A stretch of 64,000 nt of DNA, from NCBI GenBank assembly GCA_035651155.1, contig DASRGG010000001.1, positions 31,404 to 95,403 of the forward strand, given 5' to 3'. A program made the position numbers and the translations under genes. The notes under the pieces were generated by a model. That model was not told the origin of the DNA. It worked only from the letters and a program-made list of their open reading frames with translations, and searched no databases. Positions 40,264 through 48,907 of the stretch are shown in pieces (position 1 is the first letter of the stretch; each line of letters begins with the position of its first letter). This DNA comes from CF-39 sp035651155. GTDB taxonomy: Bacteria > Chloroflexota > Limnocylindria > P2-11E.

Positions 40264-41601
40264 GTGGCAATCCAAGGGCCCCCGATCGCCTCCCAGCTCG
40301 ACCGAGAGGCGCTCGACGAGGCGACCGCCCTCGAGCCGGGCCGCACCTCGATGCTCGCCGCGCTCGAGTACCGCGATTTCCGGCTGTTCTGGTTCGGCCT
40401 CGTCGTTTCGAACATCGGATCGTGGATGCAGATCTACGGTCTGGGCTGGCTCGTGGTGCAGCTCGCGGTGCGCGACGGTGCGCCGAACCTCGCTCCCTTC
40501 TATCTGGGACTCGTCGGCATCGCGCGCGCGATCCCTGGCGTGACCTTTGGGCTCTTCGCCGGGGTCGTGGCCGATCGGAGCGACCGCCGGCGTCTCCTGA
40601 TGGTCACGCAATCGAGCGCCGCGGTCGTCGCGCTCATCCTCGGCGCCCTGACCATCTCCGACCACATCAACATCGTCGAGGTCGTCCTGCTGTCGGCGAT
40701 CACGTCGCTCATCTTCTCGTTCGATGCGCCGACACGGCAGGCGATGGTCCCGCGTCTCGTGCCGGACCGGCAGCTGCTGAGCGCGATCGGGCTCAACTCA
40801 GCCGCGTTCAACGGCGCGACGCTCATCGGCCCGCTCATCGGCGGCGTGCTCATCGTCCCGTTCGGCGTCGGCGGTCTCATGATCGTGAACGCGATCTCGT
40901 ATCTCGCCGTCCTCGCCGCGCTCGTCGTCATCTCGCCGCAGCCCGTGATGCAGCGCAGCCGCGCGTCGATGCTCGACTCGGTGCGCGAGGGCGCGGGATA
41001 CATCCGGCGCGAGCCGGTGCTGCGCTGGGTCGTGCTGCTCGCGATCACGACCGCGCTCTTCACGCGGCCATACATCCAGCTGCTGCCCGCGGAAGCGCAG
41101 TTCCTCCGCGTCGGCGCCGTGGAGCTCTCCTTCTTGCTCGCGGCGTCCGGCGTCGGCGCGCTCGCGGGCGCGCTCATCACCGCCGCGCTCGGCGGATGGG
41201 AGCGGCGCGGTGCGCTCCTCATCGGCGCCGTCTTCGCGCACGGGCTGCTGCTGTCGCTGTTCGGGCTCCAGAGTGGCCTCATCGGGGCGATGGTGTTCGT
41301 CGGTCTCACCGGGCTCGCGGTCATGGTGTTCCTCGGGATGGCGAACACCCTCCTGCAGACGCGAACGCCGGATCACCTGCGTGGACGGGCGATGAGCGTC
41401 TACACGATGGTCTGGATCGGCCTCATGCCGCTCGGGCAGATGCTGCTCGGCGGGGTGGGCACGTTCGTGGGCATCGATCGCGCGTTCCTCATCGGCGGCG
41501 TCATCGTGGTCACGGTCGCGCTGTACGCGGCGATCCGCGTGCCCGCGCTCCGCAGCGCGACGGCCGAATCGCGTGCCGCACCGGCCGCGCGCTCCGGATA
41601 G
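40264..41601 (+). CDS. MFS permease, multidrug-efflux type
   Basis: About 445 residues (GTG 40264) or 416 (ATG 40351); neither has a clear SD. Twelve hydrophobic segments. FRLFWFGLVVSNIGSWMQ at the start and the loop GVVADRSDRRRLLM (MFS motif A, loop 2-3) are typical of the enterobactin/multidrug-efflux EntS-like branch; a second loop FVGLTGLAVMVFLGMANTLL precedes the HLRGRAMS motif. It probably exports a small molecule; substrate unknown. The first supported complete gene right of the island. Confidence 0.88.
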   Translation: MAIQGPPIASQLDREALDEATALEPGRTSMLAALEYRDFRLFWFGLVVSNIGSWMQIYGLGWLVVQLAVRDGAPNLAPFYLGLVGIARAIPGVTFGLFAGVVADRSDRRRLLMVTQSSAAVVALILGALTISDHINIVEVVLLSAITSLIFSFDAPTRQAMVPRLVPDRQLLSAIGLNSAAFNGATLIGPLIGGVLIVPFGVGGLMIVNAISYLAVLAALVVISPQPVMQRSRASMLDSVREGAGYIRREPVLRWVVLLAITTALFTRPYIQLLPAEAQFLRVGAVELSFLLAASGVGALAGALITAALGGWERRGALLIGAVFAHGLLLSLFGLQSGLIGAMVFVGLTGLAVMVFLGMANTLLQTRTPDHLRGRAMSVYTMVWIGLMPLGQMLLGGVGTFVGIDRAFLIGGVIVVTVALYAAIRVPALRSATAESRAAPAARSG

Positions 41602-41619
41602 GGGTCGGCGGGAACGCGG

Positions 41620-41645
41620 CGGCGGCGGCCGTCCGGCCGCCGCCG
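41620..41645. terminator. Strong hairpin between convergent genes
   Basis: 11-bp perfect GC stem (CGGCGGCGGCC/GGCCGCCGCCG) with a GTCC loop, between the MFS stop (41601) and the cupredoxin stop (41668). It could end transcription from both sides; no U-tract is present, so this is a positional inference. Confidence 0.45.
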
Positions 41646-41667
41646 GCGCTGATGGTCGGGCCTCGCG

Positions 41668-42510
41668 CTACTGCCCGATCTCGGGCTCGTCTCCTTCCGG
41701 ATACGGTAGGACCGTCAGCGTGAAGCGCATCCCGGCGGCGAAGTGGCCGGGTTCGTTGCACACCACCTGGTAGACCCCGGGCTCGAGCGTGATCCAGAGA
41801 CCGCTGAAGGAACCGGGTGCGATGTCGCCGGTCTCTCCGACGTTCATGACCTCGGACACGCGGGTCGGATCCTCGCTGTCCATCGGCAGCTGGCCGGCGG
41901 GCACGTTCGTGTCGAGGATGACCATCTCGTGCTCGACCTTGCCCGCGTTCGTGACCGCGAAGACGATGGGCCCGCCGTACACGACGGTCTGGTCCGCGCT
42001 GATCGCCATGCTGTCGCTCAGCGATACGTTGACGAAGGCCGGCGTGACCTCGAAGTCGACGTGCATGCCGGCCATGTAGTGGCCAAGCTCGTTGCAGATG
42101 ATCGCGTAGTGGCCGGCGCCCAGCGAGAGCGTGAGGCCGCTGAAGTGGCCGGCCGCCATGTCACCGGTCTCGCCCATGTGGACCTTCTCGAGGGCCTTCG
42201 CCGCCACCTCAGGGTCGGCGGGGAGCCTGTTCGCCGGGGTGTCCGTGCGCAGCACGACGAGCTCGTGCTCGATGGCGCCGCTGTTCTGGACCAAGAACTG
42301 CACGTAGCCGGGGACCGCCGTGTAGCGGTCCAGCGCGATCGTCATGTCGTCGTTGAGCGAGGCATGCACCACGGTCACCGGCAGGCGCGTGGGTTGGGCC
42401 GCCGGCGCGGCCGTCGCGGCCGCCGCGGAGGCGGGGAAGCCGAAGACGGCGAGCGAGAGCGAGAGCGCGACTGTCCCGATGTGTCGGAGCGTGGTCATGG
42501 CCTTGTCCAT
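41668..42510 (-). CDS. Secreted double cupredoxin
   Basis: 280 residues. Signal peptide (VALSLSLAVFGFPASAAAA). Two tandem blue-copper domains, each with a His strand (EHELVVL; EHEMVIL) and a C-x4-H-x4-M loop (CNELGHYMAGM; CNEPGHFAAGM). All type-1 copper ligands are present in both, so it could carry two copper ions as an extracytoplasmic electron carrier or copper buffer. Starts at ATG 42510 or 42498 behind AAGGGAAGG. It follows the other cupredoxin gene by 17 nt, forming an operon. Confidence 0.85.
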   Translation of the reverse strand: MDKAMTTLRHIGTVALSLSLAVFGFPASAAAATAAPAAQPTRLPVTVVHASLNDDMTIALDRYTAVPGYVQFLVQNSGAIEHELVVLRTDTPANRLPADPEVAAKALEKVHMGETGDMAAGHFSGLTLSLGAGHYAIICNELGHYMAGMHVDFEVTPAFVNVSLSDSMAISADQTVVYGGPIVFAVTNAGKVEHEMVILDTNVPAGQLPMDSEDPTRVSEVMNVGETGDIAPGSFSGLWITLEPGVYQVVCNEPGHFAAGMRFTLTVLPYPEGDEPEIGQ

Positions 42511-42527
42511 CCTTCCCTTTGTCTCGA

Positions 42528-43223
42528 TCACCGGACCGTGAATCCGATGTGCATGCCGAGGGCGCTGTAGTGGGCCGGCTCGTTGCAGATGAAGACGTAG
42601 CTGCCGGCGGCGAGCGTGAGCGTGAGCGCGCCGCTCGTCTTGGGCTGCAGGCTCGCGACCTTCCCCAGGAACCCCGGCTCCAGCACGATGGCCGGGTTCG
42701 CCGGGTCGGCTGGAAGCGCGTTCTGCGCGAGGCTCGTCTGGAGCACGACGAATTCGTGCGGGGTCGTGCCGGCGTTCGTGACGTTGAACGTCACGCTCCC
42801 CGGGGCGACGGTGGCCGTCGAGATCCGGATCGCGGTGTCGACGAGCGTCACGGTCACCGTGGCGCTCGGGCCCGGCGGTACGGTCGCGGCCGGGGTGGGA
42901 GCCGCGGTCGCGGGTGCCGCGGTCGCCCCGCTCGGCGCGGTCGCCGCGCTCGGCGCGTTCGTCGTCGCGGCCGCCGGTGCCGTCGCGGCGGTGCCGGCGG
43001 CGGTCGCCGCGCTCGTGGCGGTCGCTCTGGTCGCCGCCGCGGCCGGTGCGGCGCTCTGCCCCATCGCCGCCATCTCGGACGGGCTCATGGTCGCGCTGCT
43101 CGCGCGCGTGGGCGCCGCCGCGGTCGTGCGGGCGGCCGTGGCGGTCGTCGAGGTCGTCGCGGCGGACGCGCTGCACGCGGCGAGAGCGACCCAGAGGCCC
43201 GCGACCACGAGGCGCCTTCTCAT
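42528..43223 (-). CDS. Cupredoxin lipoprotein with Ala/Thr-rich linker
   Basis: 231 residues. Lipoprotein signal (ALAACSAS, lipobox Cys about residue 17). Residues 20-120 are a low-complexity Ala/Thr/Pro linker that would span the cell wall. Residues 125-231 are a cupredoxin: PHEFVVLQ and ICNEPAHYSALGM, a C-x4-H-x5-M loop with one residue more than in the neighbouring gene. ATG 43223 has a strong SD (GGAGGAAG). Confidence 0.82.
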   Translation of the reverse strand: MRRRLVVAGLWVALAACSASAATTSTTATAARTTAAAPTRASSATMSPSEMAAMGQSAAPAAAATRATATSAATAAGTAATAPAAATTNAPSAATAPSGATAAPATAAPTPAATVPPGPSATVTVTLVDTAIRISTATVAPGSVTFNVTNAGTTPHEFVVLQTSLAQNALPADPANPAIVLEPGFLGKVASLQPKTSGALTLTLAAGSYVFICNEPAHYSALGMHIGFTVR

Positions 43224-43343
43224 CTGCTTCCTCCAAAACGGCCCGCCGTGGCGGGCGCTTTGAGGAAAGCCTCGACCGCGCGCGTGGCAATCGGACGACG
43301 GGACCCGGGCCGAATCTGACAGTTGGCTGTCAGCTCGGCGGGG

Positions 43344-44030
43344 TCAGCTCTTCTGGAGCCAGTAGCCGACGCCGCGCTTCGTGAGGACGTAGCGCGGTGC
43401 CGCCGGGTCGTCCTCGATCTTCGTCCGCAGCCGCCGGATGGCCGTCTGCAGCAGCGCGGTCTCTCCCGAGTAGCCCTCGCCCCACACGCGCCGCAGGAGC
43501 TCCTCCTGCACGATCACGCGTCCGGCGTTCGCGGCGAGCTGCGCGAGGAGCTTGTATTCGCCCGGCGTGAGCTCGACCTCACGATCGCGCACCGTCACGC
43601 GGTGCTGGCTGTAGTCGATGTGGAGCTCGCCCGCGCGGAACGAGGTGCTCGCGATGTCGCCGCGCGCGGCTTCGGTGCGCCGCAGCACGGCGTTGATCCG
43701 CGCGAGCACCTCCTCGGCGCTGAACGGCTTCGTCACGTAGTCGTCCGCGCCGACCGAGAGTCCGCGCACCTTCTCCGAGGGCTCCGCCTTCGCCGTGAGC
43801 ATGATGATCGGAACGCTCGAGTACTCGCGGACGCGCCGGCAGACCTCGTATCCGTCGATGTCCGGCAGCTTGAGATCGAGGACGACGAGGTCCGGAGATT
43901 CGAGCTCGAACTGGTTCAGCGCGGACAGGCCGTCGACGGCTTGGATCACGCGGTAGCCGCGACGCACCAGGTTCATCTCGAGCAGCTCGCGGTAGCGGCG
44001 CTCGTCGTCTACGACGAGGATCGTCGTCAT
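43344..44030 (-). CDS. OmpR/PhoB-type response regulator
   Basis: 228 residues. Receiver domain with DD near the start (VVDDERRYR), phospho-acceptor Asp in LVVLDLKLPDIDG (about residue 52), Thr/Ser in IIMLTAKAEP and Lys in DDYVTKPFSAEEV. C-terminal winged helix (ELTPGEYKLLAQLAANAGRVI ... IRRLRTKIEDD ... GVGYWL). ATG 44030 lies 2 nt after the kinase stop; GTG 44036 would overlap it. Forms an operon with the kinase; the copper proteins downstream on the same strand may be targets, which is inference. Confidence 0.95.
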   Translation of the reverse strand: MTTILVVDDERRYRELLEMNLVRRGYRVIQAVDGLSALNQFELESPDLVVLDLKLPDIDGYEVCRRVREYSSVPIIMLTAKAEPSEKVRGLSVGADDYVTKPFSAEEVLARINAVLRRTEAARGDIASTSFRAGELHIDYSQHRVTVRDREVELTPGEYKLLAQLAANAGRVIVQEELLRRVWGEGYSGETALLQTAIRRLRTKIEDDPAAPRYVLTKRGVGYWLQKS

Positions 44031-44032
44031 CT

Positions 44033-46207
44033 TCACGATGCCACCGCCATCCCACCGTCGCTCCGGCGCGCCGCGTGGAGGGTCGCCACCGGGAGCGTGA
44101 AGTGGATGGCTGCGCCGCGCGGGGCCCCGTCCGCCTGCGGCGCCGGGCTGTCGGCCCAGATGCGGCCGCCGTGCGCGAGGACGATGCCGCGGCAGATCGC
44201 CAGGCCGAGGCCGGTGCCGCCGATGCCGCGGGCGCGCGCGTTCTTCCCGCGATGGAAGCGCTCGAAGACGGTGGGGAGCTCGTCCGCCGGGATGCCGAGG
44301 CCTTCGTCCACGACGCTCACGAGGACCTCCTCGCCGACGAGCTGCGCGCGCACCTCGACGGCTCCGCCGTCCGGCGAGTACTTGATCGCGTTGTCGACGA
44401 GGTTGTACAGGACCTGTTCGACACGATGGGGGTCGGCCCACACCCGCGGCAGGCCGGTCTCGATGGCGGTGTGCAGGCGGTGGCCCTTCGCGCGGATGCC
44501 GAGGCGCTCCACCGCCGCGTTCGCGAGCACGTCGAGCCGCGTCGGCGCGGGCGAGACGCTGAGCGACCCGGCACCGATCTTGGTCATGTCGAGGAGGTTG
44601 TCGACGAGCTCCTGCAGCTCCTTGCTCGCATCCGCGATCACCTCGACGCAGCGCCGTGTCGCGGCCTTGTCGTCGGGCGCGTCCGGGAGCAGCAGCGTCG
44701 TCGCGTATCCCATGATGAAGCCGAGCGGCGTGCGCAGCTCGTGCGACACGGTCGAGAGGAATTCGTCCTTCAGCCGGTGGACCTCTTCCTCGGCCGAGAC
44801 GTCGCGCAGGACGTGAACGAGGCCGGCGATCTGGCCGCTCTGGTCCCGGATCGCCGATCGCGTCGTCGCCATCGTGATGAGACGGCCATCGGGCGTGCGC
44901 ACGATCTCCTTCGTCACACCCGTGCCGGGCTCGGCCGAAGCACCCGGGGCGGTATCGCCGATCCTCCAACCGGTGAGACGAGCGGCCGCCGGATTGAGGG
45001 CCGTGATGCGCAGGTCCTTGTCGGTCGTGACGACGGCGTCCGCCATCGAGGTCACGATCCCCTCGTAGCGGCTCTCCTCGAGCGCGAGGGACGACAGCGC
45101 CGCCTGCAGCTCGCGGCGCATGTGATCGAACGCGGCCGCGAGCTCGCGCACCTCGCCCTCGCCGCCGCGCGGCACCGGCGTCGTGAGATCGCCCGCCGCG
45201 ATGGACCGGCTCGCCGCGGTGAGCGCGCGGATCGGTCGCGCGACGCTGCGGGTCGTGATCCACACGAGGAGCAGCGCGACGAAGAGCGTGAGCGCGCCGA
45301 ATGTCGCTATCTCAGTCTGCCAGCGGTTCGCGTCGGCCGACAGCTCGGCGTCCGCTCCGCCGAGCGCGAGGCCCCACGGCGCGTTCGAGAGCGAGACGAA
45401 CGCCATCTCGTGACGCTCACCCTGGTCGGCCGGGTCGAGGGCGCCCACCGGTTCGGTGAGGCCGACGCCGGACCCGTGATGCGCGAGCAGCGGCGCATAG
45501 AAATCGGGGTGCTCGCCGCCGGCGAGCGCGCGGCCCGGCTCCGACGAGACGATCACCTGACCCTCCTGATCGATGAGCTCGGCGTGACCGCTGTTCGCGA
45601 GTCCGCGAGCGCTCGAGACGAGGTCGTCGACGACCCATGCGTCGGGGCGGATCACCGTGCCCAGCACGCCGGCCGCACGCCCGCCGGGCGCCGGGACCGG
45701 CACCGCGAGGACCACCGTTGGCCGTCCGCCAAGATCCCTCACACCCGACGCGTATCGCCCTCCCGAGCGCAGCGGATCGGTGATGCGCGCGTCGCTCGCG
45801 AGGAGCGCGGGCAGGCCGCCGGCGAGCGCGGGATCGGTCCAGCGGAGCGCGCCCCGTGCGTCGAGCAGGAAGGTGCCGACGATGAAGGTCGACGGCTGGA
45901 GCGCCGTGTCGTCGAGGAAGGCCGTCCATCGCGCGGCGTCGTCAGCGCCGCCGTCGAGCCGTGCCGCCAGCGCGGTGAGTCGATCGAACTGCGCCTCGAG
46001 CTCGGCATCGATGAATCGGGCGGTCGAGCTCGTGAGGCTCACCCATTGGCCGATCGTGCGCTGCCGTCCGTCGCGCGCGAGCTCGGATCCGAGGACGCCG
46101 AAGAGCGTGAAGATCGCGGCGAGCCCGAGGAGGACGAGCGCACCGATGCGCCAGCGCAGCGACAAGCCGGACACGCGGTCCCTCAGACGGCTGCCGACCC
46201 TCCGCAT
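44033..46207 (-). CDS. Sensor histidine kinase with Cache-like, HAMP and PAS domains
   Basis: 724 residues from ATG 46207. TM1 at about 20-45, extracellular Cache-like region (50-290), TM2 at about 300-320, HAMP (RSVARPIRALTAASRSIAAGDL), PAS (about 375-480: YEGIVTSMADAVVTTDKDLRI), HisKA with the phospho-His in STVSHELRTPLG, and HATPase (NAIKYSPDGG, DEGLGIPADE, GGTGLGLAICRGI). Periplasmic/extracellular ligand unknown. The 210 bp upstream (46208-46417) contain the SOS box of the divergent imu operon. Confidence 0.95.
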   Translation of the reverse strand: MRRVGSRLRDRVSGLSLRWRIGALVLLGLAAIFTLFGVLGSELARDGRQRTIGQWVSLTSSTARFIDAELEAQFDRLTALAARLDGGADDAARWTAFLDDTALQPSTFIVGTFLLDARGALRWTDPALAGGLPALLASDARITDPLRSGGRYASGVRDLGGRPTVVLAVPVPAPGGRAAGVLGTVIRPDAWVVDDLVSSARGLANSGHAELIDQEGQVIVSSEPGRALAGGEHPDFYAPLLAHHGSGVGLTEPVGALDPADQGERHEMAFVSLSNAPWGLALGGADAELSADANRWQTEIATFGALTLFVALLLVWITTRSVARPIRALTAASRSIAAGDLTTPVPRGGEGEVRELAAAFDHMRRELQAALSSLALEESRYEGIVTSMADAVVTTDKDLRITALNPAAARLTGWRIGDTAPGASAEPGTGVTKEIVRTPDGRLITMATTRSAIRDQSGQIAGLVHVLRDVSAEEEVHRLKDEFLSTVSHELRTPLGFIMGYATTLLLPDAPDDKAATRRCVEVIADASKELQELVDNLLDMTKIGAGSLSVSPAPTRLDVLANAAVERLGIRAKGHRLHTAIETGLPRVWADPHRVEQVLYNLVDNAIKYSPDGGAVEVRAQLVGEEVLVSVVDEGLGIPADELPTVFERFHRGKNARARGIGGTGLGLAICRGIVLAHGGRIWADSPAPQADGAPRGAAIHFTLPVATLHAARRSDGGMAVAS

Positions 46208-46369
46208 GGACCGGAGCGTGCTCTCAGCCCGCTCTAAGCAAACGTGCTTTTTGGCGCAAAAACGGCCCCGAAGAAAGGTCCGGCGAGGCCGAACGTCCCG
46301 AACCTGGGCAGAGTGGTGCAGCCACTTTTGGCCGTCCTTGACAGCCCTCCCGGCGCTCCGTACGTTCTC

Positions 46370-46381
46370 GAACAAACGTTC
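46370..46381. promoter_or_regulatory. SOS (LexA) box upstream of imuA
   Basis: GAAC-AAAC-GTTC is a perfect GAACN4GTTC palindrome, the LexA operator form known from Firmicutes and Actinobacteria (CGAACN4GTTCG; here CGAAC at the left and GTTCT at the right). It ends 36 nt before imuA GTG 46418. imuA/imuB/dnaE2 are classical SOS genes, so regulation by LexA is likely. Confidence 0.7.
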
Positions 46382-46417
46382 TAACTGCTCTTGTAGCAGG
46401 GGTGCGTAGGGGAGCCA

Positions 46418-47170
46418 GTGGGAGCACCAGCACTCGCCGACGCCATCGCGCGGATCGAGTCCCGCTACGGGACGCGCGCGGTGGTGCGCGGCGACGTCGC
46501 CGAGCGCCAGGAGGGCGAGCGGCGCATCGAAGCGCGCACCTCGCTCGATCTCGTGACGGGCGGCGGCATCCGCGCGGGCGAGCCGCTCGCGTTCGTCGGT
46601 CCCGCGACGTCGGGAAAGCAGGCCCTCGCGTTCACCGTGGTGGCCGCGGCCCAGCGCGAGGGCGGCATGGCGGTGTGGATCGACCCCTCCGCGTCCTTCG
46701 ACCCGCTTGCCGCCCTTCGCGCCGGCGTCGATCTCGATCGTCTCGTCGTCGTGCGCGCGCGCGGCGCGGACGAGGTGCTGCTCGCGGGATCGGCGGTGCT
46801 GCGCAGCGAAGGCTTCCGGCTCGCCGTCGTGGACGTCGGGCCGTCCTTCGCGTCGTCCTGCCGCGTCGACGACCTGGCACCGCTCCTCTCCAGCGTGCGC
46901 GGCTCGCCCGCGGCGCTCCTCGTGATCGCCGAAGAGCGCGGACGGCGGAGCGCGCTCCCGACCGTGCGCGTCGAGCCCGTCGCGTGGCGGCGGCGCTTCG
47001 GCCGGACCGTGGGCTGGTCGTTCGCGGCGGGCGTGCCCGCGTCGCGCGAGCGCGCGCTCTTCTGTCTCGCCGCGCTGGACGCGGCGCCCGCGGATCTCGG
47101 CATGAGCCGCGCGCTCGCGAGCGTGGACGCGCCGCCGGCGCCGCGTGCCGCCATGGAGCAGGCTTCGTGA
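46418..47170 (+). CDS. imuA: ImuA-like RecA-fold protein of the mutasome
   Basis: 250 residues, GTG 46418 with GGGGAG upstream. RecA-like fold: SLDLVTGGGIRAGEPLAFVGPATSGKQALAF is the start of the ATPase core, but the Walker A Ser/Thr after GK is Gln, so ATP binding may be lost, as in other ImuA/ImuA' proteins that only assemble the translesion complex. VWIDPSASFDPLAALRAGVDLDRLVV is the RecA-type second part. It overlaps imuB by 4 nt (GTGA). Confidence 0.78.
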   Translation: MGAPALADAIARIESRYGTRAVVRGDVAERQEGERRIEARTSLDLVTGGGIRAGEPLAFVGPATSGKQALAFTVVAAAQREGGMAVWIDPSASFDPLAALRAGVDLDRLVVVRARGADEVLLAGSAVLRSEGFRLAVVDVGPSFASSCRVDDLAPLLSSVRGSPAALLVIAEERGRRSALPTVRVEPVAWRRRFGRTVGWSFAAGVPASRERALFCLAALDAAPADLGMSRALASVDAPPAPRAAMEQAS

Positions 47171-48153
47171 TCGCCGCGGTCGTCGTGCGGAGCGCGAGCG
47201 ATCAGCTGCACACGCGTGCGCTCGCGACGCTTCGTGCGCTCCTGCCGCACGTCGGCGTCCTCGGCCCCGGCGTGTACGCGTGCGATCTCGCCGGGACCGA
47301 GCGCGTGCTCGGTGCGCCGTCGCGCATCGCACGACGGATCATCGAGCGTCTCGAACGCGTGAACGCGCCCGCATCCGTGGCCGTCGCGACGACGCCGTTC
47401 GCGGCGCGCGTCGCGGCGGAGCGGACCGCCGACGGTGACGTGCGCCTCGTCCCGGAGCCGCGCGAGTATCTCGCGCCGCTTCCGATCGAGGTGCTGCCCA
47501 TCGAGCCGAGGCTCATGGACGAGCTCGGCCTCTTGGGTCTTCGGAGCGTCGGAGACTTCGCCGCGCTTCCGCGCGGCGCGGTCTCCGACCGCTTCGGCCG
47601 TGGGGCGGCGCGGGCGCACGCGCTCGCGCGGGCCGAGGACGAGGAGCGCGTGCGCGCGGACGCGCCGCCGCGGCGCATCCGCGCGCGCCGCGTGTGGGAG
47701 GACGCGCTCGTCTCGCGCGAGCAGCTCGTCTTCGCGCTCCGCACCGCGCTCGAGGAGATCGCCGAGGCGCTCGCGATGGATGGGCTCGCCGCGCTGCGCG
47801 TCGCGGTGCGGCTCGAGCGCGAGGATGCCGAGCCGCTGCGCCTGGAGCGCGCGATCCTGCCGCCCACGCGCGAGAGCGCGGCCCTCGTGCGATCGGTGCG
47901 CTGGGCGATCGAGGAGCGCGCGCATCTCGGCCGGATCGTGTCGTGCGCGGTCGAGGTGCGTGAGGCCGAGCCCGCGCGCGGACGCCAGATCGGGCTCTTC
48001 GCCGCGGACGGCGCGCGCTGGGAGGAGGCGATCGCGAGCGCGCGCTACCTGCGCGAGCGCCTCGGTCCCGGGCGCGTGCTGCGCGCGCATGTGGCCGATG
48101 CGGACGCGCGTCTGCCGGAACGGGCCGCCGGATGGAAGGAGGTCATCTCGTGA
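47167..48153 (+). CDS. imuB: ImuB-like Y-family polymerase relative
   Basis: 328 residues, shorter than typical ImuB (about 500). It retains the palm/thumb/little-finger pattern (RIARRIIERLERVNAPASVAVATTPFAARVAAE; LGLLGLRSVGDFAALPRGAVSDRFG; then the little-finger strands), but the acidic metal ligands of the N-terminal palm are missing, as expected for the non-catalytic ImuB that bridges DnaE2 to the sliding clamp. GTG 47167 overlaps imuA and its stop overlaps the DUF6504 gene. Confidence 0.8.
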   Translation: MIAAVVVRSASDQLHTRALATLRALLPHVGVLGPGVYACDLAGTERVLGAPSRIARRIIERLERVNAPASVAVATTPFAARVAAERTADGDVRLVPEPREYLAPLPIEVLPIEPRLMDELGLLGLRSVGDFAALPRGAVSDRFGRGAARAHALARAEDEERVRADAPPRRIRARRVWEDALVSREQLVFALRTALEEIAEALAMDGLAALRVAVRLEREDAEPLRLERAILPPTRESAALVRSVRWAIEERAHLGRIVSCAVEVREAEPARGRQIGLFAADGARWEEAIASARYLRERLGPGRVLRAHVADADARLPERAAGWKEVIS

Positions 48154-48401
48154 CGAGGTTGTTCGCCGAGCCGCTTCCCGTGCGCCTGGTCTGGGACGAG
48201 GGCGAGCTCACGCTCATGCACGTCGGCGGGCGCCGCTTCGCGGTGGTCGAGGTGCTGCGCCGCTGGCGCGTCGAAGCGGAGTGGTGGCGGGGCGGGCCCT
48301 CGCGCGATTACCTCACGCTGCGCACCGCGGACGGGATGGTGTGCGACGTCTACACCGACCGCGGCACCGGCTCGTCGTGGCTGCAGCGCGTCATGGACTG
48401 A
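48150..48401 (+). CDS. DUF6504-like small protein of the imuB-dnaE2 cassette
   Basis: 83 residues, GTG 48150 overlapping imuB (GTGA). RRWRVEAEWWRGGPSRDYLTLRTADGMVCDVYTDRGTGSSWLQRVMD matches the small WW...YLRL...YRD...W.LQRVYD protein commonly placed between imuB and dnaE2 in Actinobacteria. Its function is unknown. The match is by motif memory. Confidence 0.7.
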   Translation: MTRLFAEPLPVRLVWDEGELTLMHVGGRRFAVVEVLRRWRVEAEWWRGGPSRDYLTLRTADGMVCDVYTDRGTGSSWLQRVMD

Positions 48402-48477
48402 TCTCGCGGTGCGTCGTCTCTCTGGTCAAGTAGATCTGCGTGCGCGTCGCACCCATATACAGCACAACATACAGCGT

Positions 48478-48774
48478 CTAATCGTCGTTCTTTGGCGGGG
48501 CGGTGCACTGTCCTGGTTCTATCCGCTCATCCTTCGAGCGATCGTGGATAATGAGCCGCATCTCGGCCGCGTCCGCGGCGAGAGGGCGCGCGCCATCGCG
48601 CGGACCGCGCTCGAGATAGCCGGCGACGTCGGTCCCGTCGATCGCGATGTTCGCGAAGCAGCCACCGCCGACGTCGTCGTCGATGCGTGCCAGCGTCGCG
48701 TGGGCGCCGCGCTCGTGGAGAGGCCGAAGCGCCGCGGCGAGGTCGCGGACAACGGACGCGAATATGGTCGGCAC
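48478..48774 (-). CDS. Small unknown protein antisense to the dnaE2 upstream region
   Basis: 98 residues from GTG 48774 with GGAG 8 nt upstream. TIFASVVRDLAAALRPLHERGAHATLARIDDD and GTDVAGYLERGPRDGARPL look protein-like; no family recognised. It fills most of the 506-bp gap between the DUF6504 and dnaE2 genes; the rest (48775-48907) should contain the dnaE2 promoter, where no SOS box is visible. Confidence 0.45.
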   Translation of the reverse strand: MPTIFASVVRDLAAALRPLHERGAHATLARIDDDVGGGCFANIAIDGTDVAGYLERGPRDGARPLAADAAEMRLIIHDRSKDERIEPGQCTAPPKNDD

Positions 48775-48907
48775 AGCTCGCGCTCCGTGCGGCTATCCGG
48801 CGGAAGGCATGCGCAGAGTGCCGACGTTGCGATCGCCGCGACGTACCAGGACCACACGATGGGACATTCGGCTCGGCCTCGACTTCGTCACGCATGAACG
48901 AGTGAGC

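Noticed and set aside
48448..48478. Short ATACAGC repeats (CATATACAGCACAACATACAGCG) resembling the island's GTACAGCC arm repeats
   Set aside because: Match is only 6-7 bases, no core sequence or integrase is near, and the imu cassette around it is a coherent unit.
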